Shown: positions 30,903-43,100, counted from the stretch's first letter. The stretch: 64,000 nt of DNA from Porphyra umbilicalis (GCA_002049455.2 KV918773.1:310001-374000); one strand, 5' to 3'. The notes: generated from the sequence alone by a model not told the origin. Program-made: numbers and translations.

Positions 30903-32717
30903 CTAGAGGCCACCGCCGCAACAGGCGCCACCTCTCCGGATGTGTTCGCTGCGGCCTTCGCTGCGCCTCCCGGCACCCCCCCCCCCCCCCCCCCGCCTCG
31001 CCCCCCCTTCTCCGCCCCCCCGCGGGCCGGAGCGTCCATCAGCGGCAGGCCCGTCGCATTCGCGAGCGCCGGGGACGCGGCCACCCCACTCCGACACGCC
31101 GTTGAAGCGTTGGATGGCGTTTGGGCGAAGAGGAAGTGAACCACCCCCAACGCCACGGTATTCAAGAACACCGGCATCGGTCGGCGGCGCGGCGCTGCTC
31201 CCGCCGCCTCGAAAACCCCGCGCGCCTGCCCATCCGCCCAATTCCGCAGGCCCGCCCGCAACACGAGCCTCCTCGCCTTCAAAATGGGAGGCATCCTCCA
31301 TTCCTCGGCGCATCCCGCCCCCCCCTCCCCCATCCTCCTGAGAAACCGCGCCCCCACCCTCCTCGTTGGCGCCGGCGTTGGCCGCGGCAGTCGCCTCGTT
31401 CCCGGCGGCGGCCGCGGCGCTGACTCTCGCAGCCGCCTCTGCCGCCTCCGCGGCCTTGGCCGCCAGGCGCTCGGCGCGTGAGGCGGCGCGGCGCGCCGCC
31501 ACCTCCGCCTCAGCGTCGGCGGCGGCCTTCAAACGCTGTGCCTCGCCCTCTTCTCGGTCCCGTTCAGCAGCGGCGTCCGCCTGGCGGGCGGCAGCCTTCC
31601 GATCTTCCTCCGCCATCTCCGCAAGCATTCGCGCAGCCGTGCGTTGCTGGAAGTCCCGCGCCGCCTGCGTGTTACGCATAGCGCTCGTGTTAAAAAACAT
31701 AGAACGTTCCATATTTTTCAGAGTTTGACCCTTGCTTGAAGATGCTTGAGCCAACTCCTTCACGCGCTTGGCTAAAGATGCGGAGACGGCGAGTAGACCG
31801 GCCTGGTCTTTGCTCCGCTTCGACCCCGTCGGCATTGGGCCCGGGAGCCCCACCGCGACGGGTGCGTCCAACGCACCACTCGCCTGCGCGGCGCTGCGAC
31901 AACCGCCCCCCGTACTGGAAAGCGAAGACGGCCGCACACCATCGCTCCGTACAGCCGGAGGAGCGCCCGGCACGCCGTCAACGTCGACAGACGACCTGGG
32001 GCGAGCGGGACGAGTGGATGGGGAGAACGGAAACACAGCAAGAAAGCGGGGATGATGGCGCAGAATTTTCCAAGACGACAACTGGGCGAAAACACTACAG
32101 GAGGAGGGAGAGTCAGGAATATAGGTCACGTGGTTGTAGCTAGCGATAGCCATATTCGTCAAGTCCTCATCGGTGCATCCGGTTTTATGCTGCCGAGCGA
32201 TAACCGCGTAACACGCGCTCAGCATAGTACACTCGGGTGCGATCACATCCAGCCATCGGCTTCGTACGGCGGCAACGCTGCGCGAGTGCCAGTATCTGGC
32301 GTCATTCATCGTCTCTGGGTACTGCGTGCGGCGCGCCAACATGTCCACACGAATTCCCTCAAAGAATTGGGAGGATCTCATGTTGGTCCCCACGTCAGCC
32401 CTTTCGGACCTCGCAATAAAGGCATAGGAAATGGATAGCTCCTCACCCGCGGTCCACTTGCTCCCCTTCACCATGACGGTGGGGAAGTCCCAGACGGCAG
32501 CGTGCGCCTCGGGGATCCACCTGCCAATGCACGTCTCAACGACGGGCGCAGCAACAACGGGCACGACGACGATGGGCGCGATGACGATGGGCGCGACGAT
32601 GACGACAGCCGTCACCGCTGGTCGGGACGACGACAGCGCACAGCACGACCCACACTGCCGGTGTGCTGATTGAGCTGAGATCGCTGGATCGGAGGAGCTC
32701 CGCCACTCGTACTTCAT
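30903..32717 (-). CDS. Harbinger-B Myb/SANT-like accessory protein
   Basis: This 604-codon frame starts at ATG 32717. A hydrophobic Val/Ile/Ala stretch (residues about 35-60) precedes a Myb/SANT-like trihelix region: SKWTAGEELSISYAFIARSE, FFEGIRVDMLARRTQ, RSVAAVRSRWLDVIAPEC and SVFAQLSSWKILRHHPRF. The second half is a long Ala/Glu/Arg helix-prone stretch (about residues 350-430), then Gly-rich low complexity. Myb-like proteins encoded by PIF/Harbinger elements are known to partner the transposase in DNA binding and nuclear import; this one is convergent with its transposase and fits that role. The start could instead be MVKGSKWTAG, because the N-terminus before it looks unlike the family. Confidence 0.75.
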   Translation of the reverse strand: MKYEWRSSSDPAISAQSAHRQCGSCCALSSSRPAVTAVVIVAPIVIAPIVVVPVVAAPVVETCIGRWIPEAHAAVWDFPTVMVKGSKWTAGEELSISYAFIARSERADVGTNMRSSQFFEGIRVDMLARRTQYPETMNDARYWHSRSVAAVRSRWLDVIAPECTMLSACYAVIARQHKTGCTDEDLTNMAIASYNHVTYIPDSPSSCSVFAQLSSWKILRHHPRFLAVFPFSPSTRPARPRSSVDVDGVPGAPPAVRSDGVRPSSLSSTGGGCRSAAQASGALDAPVAVGLPGPMPTGSKRSKDQAGLLAVSASLAKRVKELAQASSSKGQTLKNMERSMFFNTSAMRNTQAARDFQQRTAARMLAEMAEEDRKAAARQADAAAERDREEGEAQRLKAAADAEAEVAARRAASRAERLAAKAAEAAEAAARVSAAAAAGNEATAAANAGANEEGGGAVSQEDGGGGGGMRRGMEDASHFEGEEARVAGGPAELGGWAGARGFRGGGSSAAPPTDAGVLEYRGVGGGSLPLRPNAIQRFNGVSEWGGRVPGARECDGPAADGRSGPRGGGEGGARRGGGGGGAGRRSEGRSEHIRRGGACCGGGL

Positions 32718-33091
32718 TGGACTTTAGTGCAATTTAGAATCGATCGTCTCAGGTCGCTCGAAAAGCTCTCTATTCCAGGTGTCTCACTCGATGGTGTCTG
32801 CATGCCACGGGGCAGGCATCCTGTTGGGGTTGGATGGCCACGTTTGGAGCCATGTTTTGGCGGAGCGCTTTGGAGCGCCGCCAAACGGGCCTGTTCGGAC
32901 CTCGGTGCCGTTTCACTGCTGTTGAAGCTCCAAAACTAAGCGATCGCGCGGGCCCCACACGAGACCGATTAGATGACTAAAACATGTGAGGAAGGTCTAT
33001 TTTTGGACCGTCACACTCTAGTTTTGGAGCTCGACCTAGCCACCAATGCCCGGTTGGCCAAACGGTGCCACGTTTAGCCACGTTTGGAGTT

Positions 33092-33123
33092 TTGGACGGT
33101 TGGCTCCATTGCTGGACACGCCC
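33092..33123 (-). repeat. Harbinger-B right terminal inverted repeat
   Basis: Reverse complement of 19380-19411 with one mismatch. TGA follows at 33124-33126. Inside it the subterminal sequence repeats CACGTTTGGAG-like blocks (32838, 33069 and 33080 region), possible transposase-binding sites. Confidence 0.9.
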
Positions 33124-33126
33124 TGA

Positions 33127-35754
33127 GGCCCCGACGCTGCCACCGCTGTCTGCGTCGAGCTCCGGCTGCCGCAGAGGAGGCGTCAGGGAGTCGGCAAATT
33201 ACAGTGTCATCGGCGATGGCGGTGCGGCACCACCAGCCGCCCCCCCCACCGGCTACGGGGGGCCAAAGAGTAGCCTCGCAGACCCCACCCCACCACGTCG
33301 CAGCGACGGCGGCGTCGGCCGATTTACCCCCCCCCGGTCGACACCCCTTCCCCTTTCCCACCCCCTGCACAGGCCGACGCGGGCACTTCGACTTTCCCCA
33401 CTCCCCCCCCCCCCCCCCTCAGATGCCACCCAGAAGGCCGTCCGCGCGGCGTACTCAGACCACAACTTCGTGGCGGCCACAAAAGTGACGACGGCTGGAA
33501 CGGACGCGGCGGGGGAGATGAAGAGGAGGGCCGGCACAAGGAAGGCGGCCGACGCGCAGACGACGGTGGCGGCGGTGGCAGCGGTGGCGGCGGTGACGGC
33601 GGTGGCGGCGGCGGGGAGGAAGGGGGAAGATTGCTGCCCTGTGTGCCGCAGCGGCGCGGTGCGGAAAAGCCGTCGCCGGCAGCCATCAGAGCGCCGGGCG
33701 GCGGACGCCGCGGCGACGCCGACGCAGGGAAGGAGGGGCGCTTCGATTGAGTGCCATGGGGACATAGGGGGGAGGAGCGCGGGGAGAGGGGCGCTGTATG
33801 CGGGGAAGGGAGAGGCAGGCAGGGAAGAGATGGCAGAGATGTTGGGGGGATGATATGCACAAGTTGGATGAAGAAGGCAGACCGCATGTGTCGTTTTTCT
33901 GCGTGAAGTTTATTTACCACAAATGTAGCGTCGGACAATGAGGTGCTACCCGTCGGACCGATCGGCGATTCCACCACTGTTTCGCGCTCCGACGCGGATC
34001 CGATGGGACGAAAGGACAGGCCTGATACTAACAAGATAACCTCGCGGACTAGGATTGGTAGACCGAGATGGAAGGGAAGAAAGAAAGGAAGCACAGATCC
34101 CCACGTGGCTCAGACCTGACTGATATATATTGACAGCCGTCAACGGCATTTGTTCGGCCGCTCAGGCCTCTTGCCCCGGCCGTTCTCATCCAAATAAACC
34201 GGTGAGGTGGGAAGTCGACTGAGCCATTAAGTGCTGTAGTCCAGCGCATGCCCGCCTCAAGTCACCGCCCCCGCCGCTGGCCGCCGCCCCCGCCGCTGTC
34301 GCTGCCCCCTTTCCTGACCGTGGATTCCGCCGCTGGCGTCGGCTTTGCCCCTAGCTGCTTTCATTGCCTCATGCCGGCACCCCCGCCGCTGGGGCCCGAT
34401 CGTTGGCCAAGCACCCTTTGCCCATTTTGTTCACTTTTATGTGGGAGACGGTATTATTCTATCACCGCCGCGTTACCCCCTTCCATGTGATCCACGCACA
34501 AGGAGGTTACGGCACGTCGGCCGAGAACTCTACCAAAGAACGACTTTTTCGAAGAGTATCGTTTCTGGTGCTTTCAGGGTTTCTGGGAACGGAAAGATAG
34601 GTCGCTAACTGTACAAAGGCCTCCTTCCCACGTTCTTTGCCCCTCCAAGTTCACAGCGGCCAGAGAAGCCGCCACCTCCCCATGGGGCCCTGTTTATCTG
34701 CTAGCGAGCTTCCTGTGTGCGTTGATTTCTTACATTCCATAAACTGAAAAGAGGCTAAAAAGCCACGCCAGGACGATACATCGCATACCGACGGCGCGTA
34801 GTGTCCTTTCAGCCCACCCAGCTACCCATTTATCGTGCGTATGTGTCGCCAGAGCAAGCGGACTACAGCCAGAAGTCTCTAGGCCTTCCCAGACAGGATT
34901 TTGGCATGCCTGCGTACACAAATCTGTGCCTCACGATGCGATATGCGCGAATATATTACAAAAAAACTCCATCGACGCCGGAATCTTCCGCCACCGGCTG
35001 CTCCCATCACCAGCCACCAGATCCAGCCGTCCCAGTGATACCTAAAGATTATGGACCTCTCAGCCCAACACTGGTTAACCGCCGCCCGCCACTGTCGGCC
35101 TGCATACCTGCTGACCGCTCGCGTCGGCGTCCCCACCTTCGAATGCCGGCGTGGGCAGCGGCTAGCGGTGCGGGTGGTGCCAGCGGCTGGGACCTCGGCA
35201 AGCCGCAAGAGAACTAGAACCAGGCGGGGGCGGCGGGAGCGGCAAACGCCGCGGCCATGGGCGGGGGCGGTTCCAGCGGAGAGGGTGGCGCCAGCGGCGA
35301 GGGCGGCGCCACACGCGAGGGCGGCGGCCAGCGTCGGTGCTGGAGTTTACGGGCGCGAACTGTGGAGATCGGCAAGGGAGGCAGCCAGCGGCGTCGGCGG
35401 CCTCGGCTGCGGACGACGCGGCAAGGGGCAGGGGCATCTCCAGCGGCAAGGGTAGCGACAGCAGGGTGGGTGGCAGCCAGCTGCGAGAGCGGCGGCAAAG
35501 GACGGCCGGTTGCAGGGGATGCAGCAGCAGGGATGGTGGCGGCCAGCCGCGGGGGAGGCGGCCAGGGGCGGAGCGGGGGCTAAAGGCGGGAGCAGCCGCA
35601 GTAGGGTGGGAGGCGGGGGCGGCGGTGAGGGGCGGGGCGGCGGCAGAAGGAGGGGAAGCTCTGAATGAAAGCGCATGCAGGCTCTGTCAGGTCCCACCTC
35701 CTTGGTCTATTTGAATGAGAACGGCCGGGCCCATTGTCCACATGGTAATATTTT
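33127..35754 (+). other. Region without a recognisable gene
   Basis: GC-rich repeats (33140-33850, with a C-homopolymer near 33405), a more mixed stretch (33860-35040), then GGCGGC-rich sequence (35150-35650). Open frames on either strand are Arg, Pro, Gly or Ser rich without domains. I find nothing I can name. Confidence 0.6.
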
Positions 35755-36461
35755 CCTGGCCTTTAGGACAGGGTGCTCTCAAAGTGTAGTGATGCACACA
35801 TATACTTAGATCAAGAGACTTGCTCTCCGTTTCAGAAGTGACAGTCTGCATTCGTGTCCTCAGGGATCTGTGGGCGCGACAGTGCTGGAAGGGTCGCGAT
35901 GACGCTAAAAGCGAATGGAGTTACATGGCTGAGATGGACTGTCCTGCCACAATGGTCACAGGGCCCGGACGGCGCTAGCCCCCCTGCCCCCCCCACCTTT
36001 CCGAGCTGCGCGCGGCGACTGTGAGCCGTGACTTCCGGGGTTCGACGCGGCCGCGATGACGCGCGGGTCATCGTGCCTGCGCGCCTGCTTCTGTTGCGGC
36101 GGCGCGTCGGCGATTGCTGACGTCATCTAGCGGCGCGGTTAGGGGCGCCCCGTCGCGCGGCGGTCAATCCCACCCGCCCGCCCGTGCGCCATGTCGGCCG
36201 CCTCGCTCGCCGTGCGCAGGTGCGCCGCGCGGCGGAGGGACAGCCTTGCCCGTGGGCATCACGCGACGCTGGCGGGCCGCCGCTGCTGCGGTGGTGGAAG
36301 CGGCACCCCTTTCCCCGCCCGACGCCCCCCCCACCACGGCAACGTGGCTGTACGTGCCCCCGCGCACGCTCGCGGCCATGCAGCCGGCCGGCGTGCCCGG
36401 TATCGATGCGTCGCCGAGCGCGCTACCGCATTGAAGGCCAGGGTATTGCACGCACGTGCCT
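35755..36461 (+). repeat. Dispersed repeat R1, copy 1 (707 bp)
   Basis: Matches 57320-58029 in the same orientation, with roughly one difference every ten bases. It begins CCTGGCCTTTAGGACAGGG and shares sequence to GTATTGCACGCACGTGCCT. An imperfect 11-base inverted pair (CCTGGCCTTTA at the start, TGAAGGCCAGG near the end) hints at a small DNA transposon. The minus strand carries an open frame whose last 86 codons align without indels to copy 2 and stop at the same place. Confidence 0.8.
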
Positions 36462-37257
36462 GGAATTTGGATTCATGAAGCGTGGCATGTGTTGGACAGT
36501 GCCTGGTTTGACCATTCGGGGCCCAAACTCAGGGCCTGTTCCCGAGCGTGTGAAGCATTGTCAAGGACCCTCCCACGCCCGTCGGTTTCCGGTTCCTAGC
36601 CCGCGAGGCTATGGCGTGCAACACGCGTCCAACACTTCCTGTAGCTCTTCTCCTTTGTAGCATGTCCGACGTGGTCAGGGGGACGCCTTACGTCTCATTC
36701 CGTAGAAAGTCTGGGTCAGCTGCCTCCAAATGAGGGTATTGCGTTCAGACGCCCAGACACGTCGATCTGGTCAGACGCGTCGACTGTATTTTGTAGTCAA
36801 GTACTACCTGGAATGCTGGCCTCTCAGAGCTCTTCAGCGGATCCGGAGGAGTCCTCTCCGCAGCACACAAGGCGGCACGCAGGCGGTTCCCGGCCTGGGG
36901 CCCGAGACTCCTACTCCCAGATTAAATCTGAGATCCACCTTTCCACACAATTGGCCCTGCGGGTGTTCTGAGCCAGTCGTGGACAGGCTGGGCAACGCAT
37001 GTCCTGCCACCTCGCTATGGAGTTGCTGCGCTCCCATATAATCCAGGGCCCGACGGCCTCTTGTCTTAAACTCAACTGCCGATATTACTCACCCGCTTTC
37101 AGAAACATGCTGCCACCGTTTTATGGCGAATGGAAGACAGATATGGTTGACGAACGTGTCACGAAAGTTCGTATCTGACACTGCGTGGCGGCGCACGCTT
37201 CGCCCCCGCACCTCCCCTCACCAGCCGGGACGCCCGCATTCCCCCTCCTTCGTCCGC
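36462..37257 (+). other. Region without a recognisable gene
   Basis: Sequence of more balanced base composition, no open frame above noise and no repeats noticed. Confidence 0.6.
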
Positions 37258-37770
37258 CCCCCTTGATGGCCCCCCGCTCCCCCCCGCTCCTTACGCCCCG
37301 CCCCGCCCCGGCCTACCCCGCCCCACACCGAGCACCCCGCTCAACCCCGTCCAGCCCCGGCCCAACCCCGCCCAGCAACGAAAAGCCCTTCCTCGCCTCG
37401 CCCCGCCCCGTTCCGCACAACGACGTCTCGACCCACCCCGCCCAGCTCCGTCCCGACCAACATCTACAAACCCCACCCCACCCAGCCCCGCCCCGCCCCA
37501 TCACACCCCGCCCTACTCCACTCCGCCCTACCCCGACCCGACCCGCCCCACCCAGCACCTCCCCGCCTCGCCCCACCCCGCCATGCCCCGCTGCGATAAA
37601 CACGACCCCGCCTTGCAGCGCCCCGCCCCGCCCTCCTCCGCGCCGCCCCACCCTGCCCAACCCCGCCCCACCCCGCCCTGCCACGCCCCCCCTACCCCGC
37701 TCGACCCGGCTGTGCCCCACCCTGCCTAGTCCTGCTCTGCCCCCCCCACCAAGCCCCGCCTCGTTCCGCT
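37258..37770 (+). repeat. C-rich degenerate CCCCGCCCC tract
   Basis: About 500 bp of imperfect CCCCGCCCC/A and CCCCACC units with almost no G-rich runs on the plus strand. The minus strand is therefore a long series of G3-5 runs able to form quadruplexes. Long Pro-rich and Gly-rich open frames across it are compositional artefacts. Confidence 0.75.
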
Positions 37771-38329
37771 GCGCGCCGCCTCTGCAGATGCCCACGCGAC
37801 GGGAAACTCTTGTCAGGTGCAACAGGGCTGCGTTCTTGTAGTCACGCGGACCACGCGTGAAGGAATCGGCCGTGCGCAGTTTCACATGACATTGGTGGGA
37901 ACTTGCCATGCGAAACCAGCTCAGCAAATGAAACAATGAGGATCCTTCAGCCCGCGCTGTGGTGAGAGCACCACAGACCACCGTGAGACGCCCACGAGGC
38001 AGCCGGATGCGTGCCAGACACAGACACCAGCCGCCAGACACGCCGAAGGACCCTACCCAGACACAAACAAGCCCCTCAACAGGGGGCATGTCAGGGGCGC
38101 AGTGAGTGTGTCAAGGGCATATGACGAGCGAGATACAGCCCAGATCGCAGATACTACGGAAGCGCGGCCCTCGGAACCTCCTGAAAAAGCATGTCAGACA
38201 ACTGCTGGCAGCCACAGCTCCAGCAGCCATGAATATCAGACCTACCACCTGGCCCTGGCGGGCATGCCGATATCATGCAAAACAGGCCATTCGGGTGCAT
38301 CTGCGCACACGCAGCCTGTGGGCGCCTTC
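37771..38329 (+). other. Region without a recognisable gene
   Basis: Unique-looking sequence leading into the 154-bp array. No domain-bearing frame. Confidence 0.5.
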
Positions 38330-39110
38330 GAGGGCGGCGGTTTGCGAGGGAATGAGCCTGAAATGGGGGCCCAGAATTGGCGCTCGAATAATCGTCGGCC
38401 CGCATTTGCCGCAGGGGCCACTGTGGGCCACACCCCCCAATTCAGCACCGCCACCAGCGTGCACGCACCCTGTAAGCGCCCGGCACGCGCCCGGTTTGGG
38501 CGCGCACCGGCCGAAATTGGGGGCCCAGATTTGGCGCGCCAATAATCGTCTGCCCACAATTGCCGCGAGCGCCACTGTGGTCCACACCTCCCAATTCAGC
38601 CCCGCCACCTGCGTGCACGCACTCTGTGGGCGCCCTGAACGCGCCCGGTTTGGGCGCGCACCGTCCGAAAATGGGGTTCAGAATTGGCGCGCCAATAATT
38701 GTCGGCCCGCATTGGACGCGGGGGCCACTGTGGTCCACACCCCCCAATTCAGCCCCGCCACCTGCGTGCACGCACCCTGTGGGGGCCCTGCGGGCATGGG
38801 GTTTGCGCCCGTGCCGGCTGGAATCAGGGGCCCGAAATGTCGGGGCTCTTAATCTCGGGCCCGTCTATTCCGTGGGAGCCACTGTGGTCCACACCCCCTA
38901 ATTCGGCCCCGCCACCTGCGTGCACGCACCCTGTGGGCGCCCTGCACGCGCCCGGTTTGGGCGCGCACCGTCCCAAAACAGGGGGCCCAGAATTGGCGCG
39001 CCAATAATCGTCGGCCCGCATTTGACGCGGGGGCCACTGTGGTCTACACCCCCCCATTCGGCCGCGGCATCAGGGTGCATGCACCCTCTGGGCGCCATCT
39101 TCCCTATTCG
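38330..39110 (+). repeat. 154-bp tandem array, about five units
   Basis: The landmark GCCACTGTGG recurs at 38417, 38571, 38724, 38878 and 39033, spacing 153-155 bp. Each unit also holds CACCCCCCAATTC, GTGCACGCACCCTGTGGG, CGGTTTGGGCGCGCACCG and TTGGCGCGCCAATAATCG. A single related unit lies near 39786. The period is not a multiple of three. Units differ by scattered substitutions, and the fourth is the most divergent. Confidence 0.85.
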
Positions 39111-40179
39111 GGACATCCTGATCGAAACACGATCGAAAACGCCCGATGCGCATCTCACGCATCATCCCCCCCTTTGGATGCGGTTTTCGATTCACATCGA
39201 CTTGCGCATCCAAACGGCCTCAGGATGCGGGCCCATTTTTGGGCTCGCTGATGCGTCAGGTTCGACTCAGTGGTTGAGCGCCTGTCCTTCAGGCCTGCAC
39301 GGTCGCGGAGACGCTTAATTTTGTCCGCGCTGGACCCGTCGCCGCTCTCTGCAGAAGGGTTTGAGCGCGGCGCAGCGGCGGTCAACGCATTGACCAATGA
39401 AACGTTGCTGACGGCAGAATGTCAGCCGATCGCATACCGCCTGCAAGCCGGTGCGCCGGTACGCCGACTGCTCGCGTCGCAGCCGCCTGGGTCCTATTCC
39501 TTGCAATTTTCCCTCCTGACTCTAAAATGGTCTCGTTTGGCCGAATTGACATTGGTGGTATCGAGAAGCGATCAACTGATGTGCATCGCCCAGCGCATGG
39601 GGTGCTCATCGAAACCGGCCTTTGATGCGGCAAAAACGCAGGTGTAATGCGAATCGAAATGGCATTCTCGATTCGCTTGTCCCAAATAGAGACGATGCAC
39701 GCGCCCGGAATGCGCACGTCCCGGTTCAAATTGGGCGTGCTGATTGTCGATCGGCATTCATCGGTGGCGTGCTGAGTCAGTGGAGGCCACTGTGGGCCAC
39801 ACTCCACCAGATTACGAGTGCATCTACCGGCCCTGCGTGCACGCGCCCTGTGGACGCCCCCCCCGATCACGGCCGTTTTGACCGGTCGCATTGCGACCGG
39901 CTCGGCCAGCGTCGTCAGTGCCCATCGCAGCCGGCGTCGTCTCCGTCGCCGTCACCGTCGCGGCTGTCCTCCCCGGAGCCATGAGCCTCTGCGGTTGGCT
40001 CCGCTTCTTCGCTGGCTGCTGCCCCCCGCCCCATCCCCGCTCCTCGCGGGCTCCCCACTCTTGTTCGTGTGTGGCCGGCCGCGCTGTTGCCGCCTTCTCT
40101 TCGAGAGCTTCACTGCGGGAGTCAACTCCCGGTGCACTGTGCGCCGGTGCTCGCCCCTGCTCCGTGCTGTTGCTTTTGA
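39111..40179 (+). other. Region without a recognisable gene
   Basis: Contains CGATTC/GAATCG-rich stretches, an isolated relative of the 154-bp unit near 39786, and the leader of the KDZ gene. No protein signature. Confidence 0.5.
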
Positions 40180-43100
40180 GATGTTGGATTGAGATTTCTA
40201 CCCGCTGCTGTCACCATCGACAAGTCCGGCGCGCCCGGTGGGCGCAAACGTCGCCTCCATGCGCCGGTGAGTGCCTCGTACCTCGGCGGCCGGGCGGCTG
40301 ACCGTGTCCTGTTCCAGCACCTCTCGTATTTGCCGCCTTCATCCCTCGGCACCGCAGCGGAAGTTGTCGTCCCGAGCTCCAACTGCCGGTCTGTTGACGT
40401 CACGTGGGACGCTCGCGTGCGTGACGGCGGTCGGCGTCACGGTCAAGCTGGTCCGACTGCATCCGTCAAAAGTGATGCCGGCGTTGGAAGTGGCAAGTCA
40501 CGACATGTCAAGCGGGCGCGAACTCGTGGTCCTCGTCTTCCACCTGCTTTTGATGGCGACGCTGGGTGCGTCGATGAGGAGCACGCCCCTCCTCGTGTCG
40601 TCGTCTCTCGTGGCCAGTGTGCTCAAGCGGTGAGCAGGGAGGCATTGGATGCTCTCTCCTCCTGCTTGCACCGGGCTTGTGGGCTCCCGTTGACCACACG
40701 TGTCGGCAAGGGGAAGACGGTGGTGAGCGCTACTCTGGTCGGCGACCCGGACTCGCGCTCACGCGTCATCCTCCTTCGACTGGGGACGGGCAAGCATGAG
40801 AAAGCCGTCCTCTGGGTCTCTAACCGTGGTGGCGTGTTGTTGTTGTGTTTTCCCGGCACGCAGAACGCGCTCTTCCTTTCCATCTCCTCCCGCAGCTCCG
40901 TCTGCAAGCTCACCACGGCGTTGCGGTCCTGTTTGTCGACGGCTGGCATCCCGGTGGTAACGTTTTTGAGGCGCATGCACCTTGGTGCGGCCCCCAAGGG
41001 CTTTTTGCGACGGCAACCGCCCGGGCCGTCGACGTGGCTTGTCCTCTTCCGGTCGGTGTATTTGCTCGTGTCGTTTACGGGGGCCAACTTGGCCACTTGT
41101 ATCGTCTTCAGCTGCCGTCGGTTTCGAGCGAGATGTGGGCATGTCAACCTGGCGCGACCATTTAACAACGAGCACCGGTCGGACATGGAGTCGTTCGCCA
41201 GGGAGCGGACGGCCTCGCCGCTCAACTCGGTACCCACCGGCGACGTCACGGACCCCCCAGCCGGCTTGCCGGAAGATGACGCGGGCATCGAGATGGAGCC
41301 TGGCGACACGGTGCGCGAAAGGGCGGACGCGGCTGAGGCCACGGTGTCCTCCCGCGTGCGTCGTAACCTGCTTCCATGTCTTGGTGAGATTGCTGCCGGT
41401 GAAGTATGGGCTCGCACCGCGGACTGGAAGCCTATGTATGCTATGCGAGCTTCCCGCAATGGGACCGGGCGCGCCAACGACCTGCAAGGGGCTAGCCGCC
41501 TGTTTGAGATGTGCATCAAGGGCGGGCTTGTCAACGATGCCCGCTTGGTGCACGTCGAGCCGTATTGCGGTAGCTGCGGGTGCGAACGGGACGAGAGGCA
41601 CGTCGTGACGAAGGAGCCGGCTGTTCTCTACACGCACCATCCATCGGCGCCGACTATGAGGGTAAGTCACTTGTCTCTTCGCTTTTCGATGCTCGCTCTC
41701 ACTTTACGCGGGTGGTGCTCGCTTCGGTGGTGACTCCTTTCTTCGGGCTCTCTCTGACATTCTTGGTCTGGCCCTGTTGCTCGCTCTCGCTGCATCATTC
41801 TTTCTGTTTTTTCTTTCCTAAAATGCTCATCGGCCACTGTACGTGCGACTGCAAACGCCGGGTCGAGTATGACGGCAGTCACGACGCGCTCTGTTGTGTG
41901 AGACGGCGGGACAAGACGCGGCGCTGGGTGCTGCTCACCCGCGCTTTGCCTGACAAACTTTACTCCTTCATCATCTCGGCGAGCTCGACCTACACGGCCG
42001 CCACTCGCCACCTCTCGGTGGACATGCTCTCGTTTTCGGTCTGGCGGCAGGACGTGGTTAAGATTGGCACCGACATGCTGCGGACGTTCGTTGTCCCCCC
42101 CGAGGCTGCGTGCTGCCCGCTTTGCGGTCTCAACCCGGAAATCATCGTCATTGACGGGCAAGCCCTGGGATGCACCGACCCTGCCGACGTCAACCCCGAG
42201 CGGCTCGAAGAGGAGGTGCCGGTGCTAGACATCCAAGCCTCGGCGCTTTGCGTCATCCAGTCGCCCCCGCTGCGCGTGGCGATCGCCAAGGTGCTCGAGT
42301 CCTTCGAGCCCCTCACTGGTCCGCAGACGGAGCTGCTGCGCAGCTGGCGCCAGACCATTGACATCAATGACCGAGCGTCGGTCGAGACGGCGGCTGCCCG
42401 CTTCTTTTTCCATTTTTTTTCCGTTCGACGATCGCAGCACTGACGGCAGTGTCGAGAAGGCCGCGTCGCTGCGGGGTTCTTCTATATCCAAGGCTCATGC
42501 TGCTGGGAAGGCGGGAGAGGCGGCTCTGGCGAGCACCGGCCTAGAAGCCAAGCTGCGCACGGACGGTGATTGCAACTTGACCCTTGGCGGGAAAGGGGCC
42601 CCGGCCAAGTTTCCAAGCGACGTGTGGCGTGAGCGGGTTGGCCATTGCGCTCCGGACTTTGCTGCCTACTCCAAGACGGACGACAGCGCGTGGCTCCACA
42701 TCCGAACTTTCCTTCAGGCCTTCTTGGGCGAGACCGTGTCGGGTATGTTCAACGGCCACGACGAGAAGGCATCTCGCCTCCTGGAGAAGTGCTTGCGGCT
42801 GCAGGCGGTGGGCATGTGGCGCGACGTGTCGGAGGCCGTCGACGGCATTGGGTTGCTGACAAACTTTCTCGGCTGGTTCGCCACCGCCATTGATGCCAAC
42901 GAGCCATTCCGGCACTCCATCGGGACCGTGTTGCTCTGCGCCGTCTACATGGAAGAGGCGGTCGACGAGCTCTTTTCTGCCGCAGCCAGCAAGAAGGAGA
43001 CGATCGACAGCGGATGAGTGAACGGCGAGTATTGCCGCAAGTGGGGTGGCAAGCAGACGGCGGCGGACTACCAGCGGTGGCGGGCCTCCAAGGTGCAGGA

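Larger units (their letters stand above)
19380..33123 (+). mobile_element. Harbinger-B: PIF/Harbinger DNA transposon, host of Gypsy-C
   Basis: Inverted termini of 32 bp with one mismatch (19380-19411 and 33092-33123; both begin GGGC and continue TGTCCAGCAATGG) are flanked by the same 3-bp direct repeat TGA (19377-19379, 33124-33126). PIF/Harbinger elements make 3-bp duplications, classically TWA, and have termini starting GGG. Inside are a Harbinger transposase (+, 28570-30120) and a Myb/SANT-like gene (-, 30903-32717), the standard two-gene set. Removing Gypsy-C (8693 bp) and one 5-bp duplication leaves about 5.05 kb. The transposase carries a frameshift, so the element is probably not autonomous now. 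Confidence 0.88.

Noticed and set aside
37185..38089. Proline-rich plus-strand and glycine-rich minus-strand ORFs over the C-rich tract
   Set aside because: Compositional artefact of CCCCGCCCC repeats.
38330..39110. CRISPR array
   Set aside because: Units of 154 bp are repeated over their whole length with no unique spacers, and the setting is eukaryotic.
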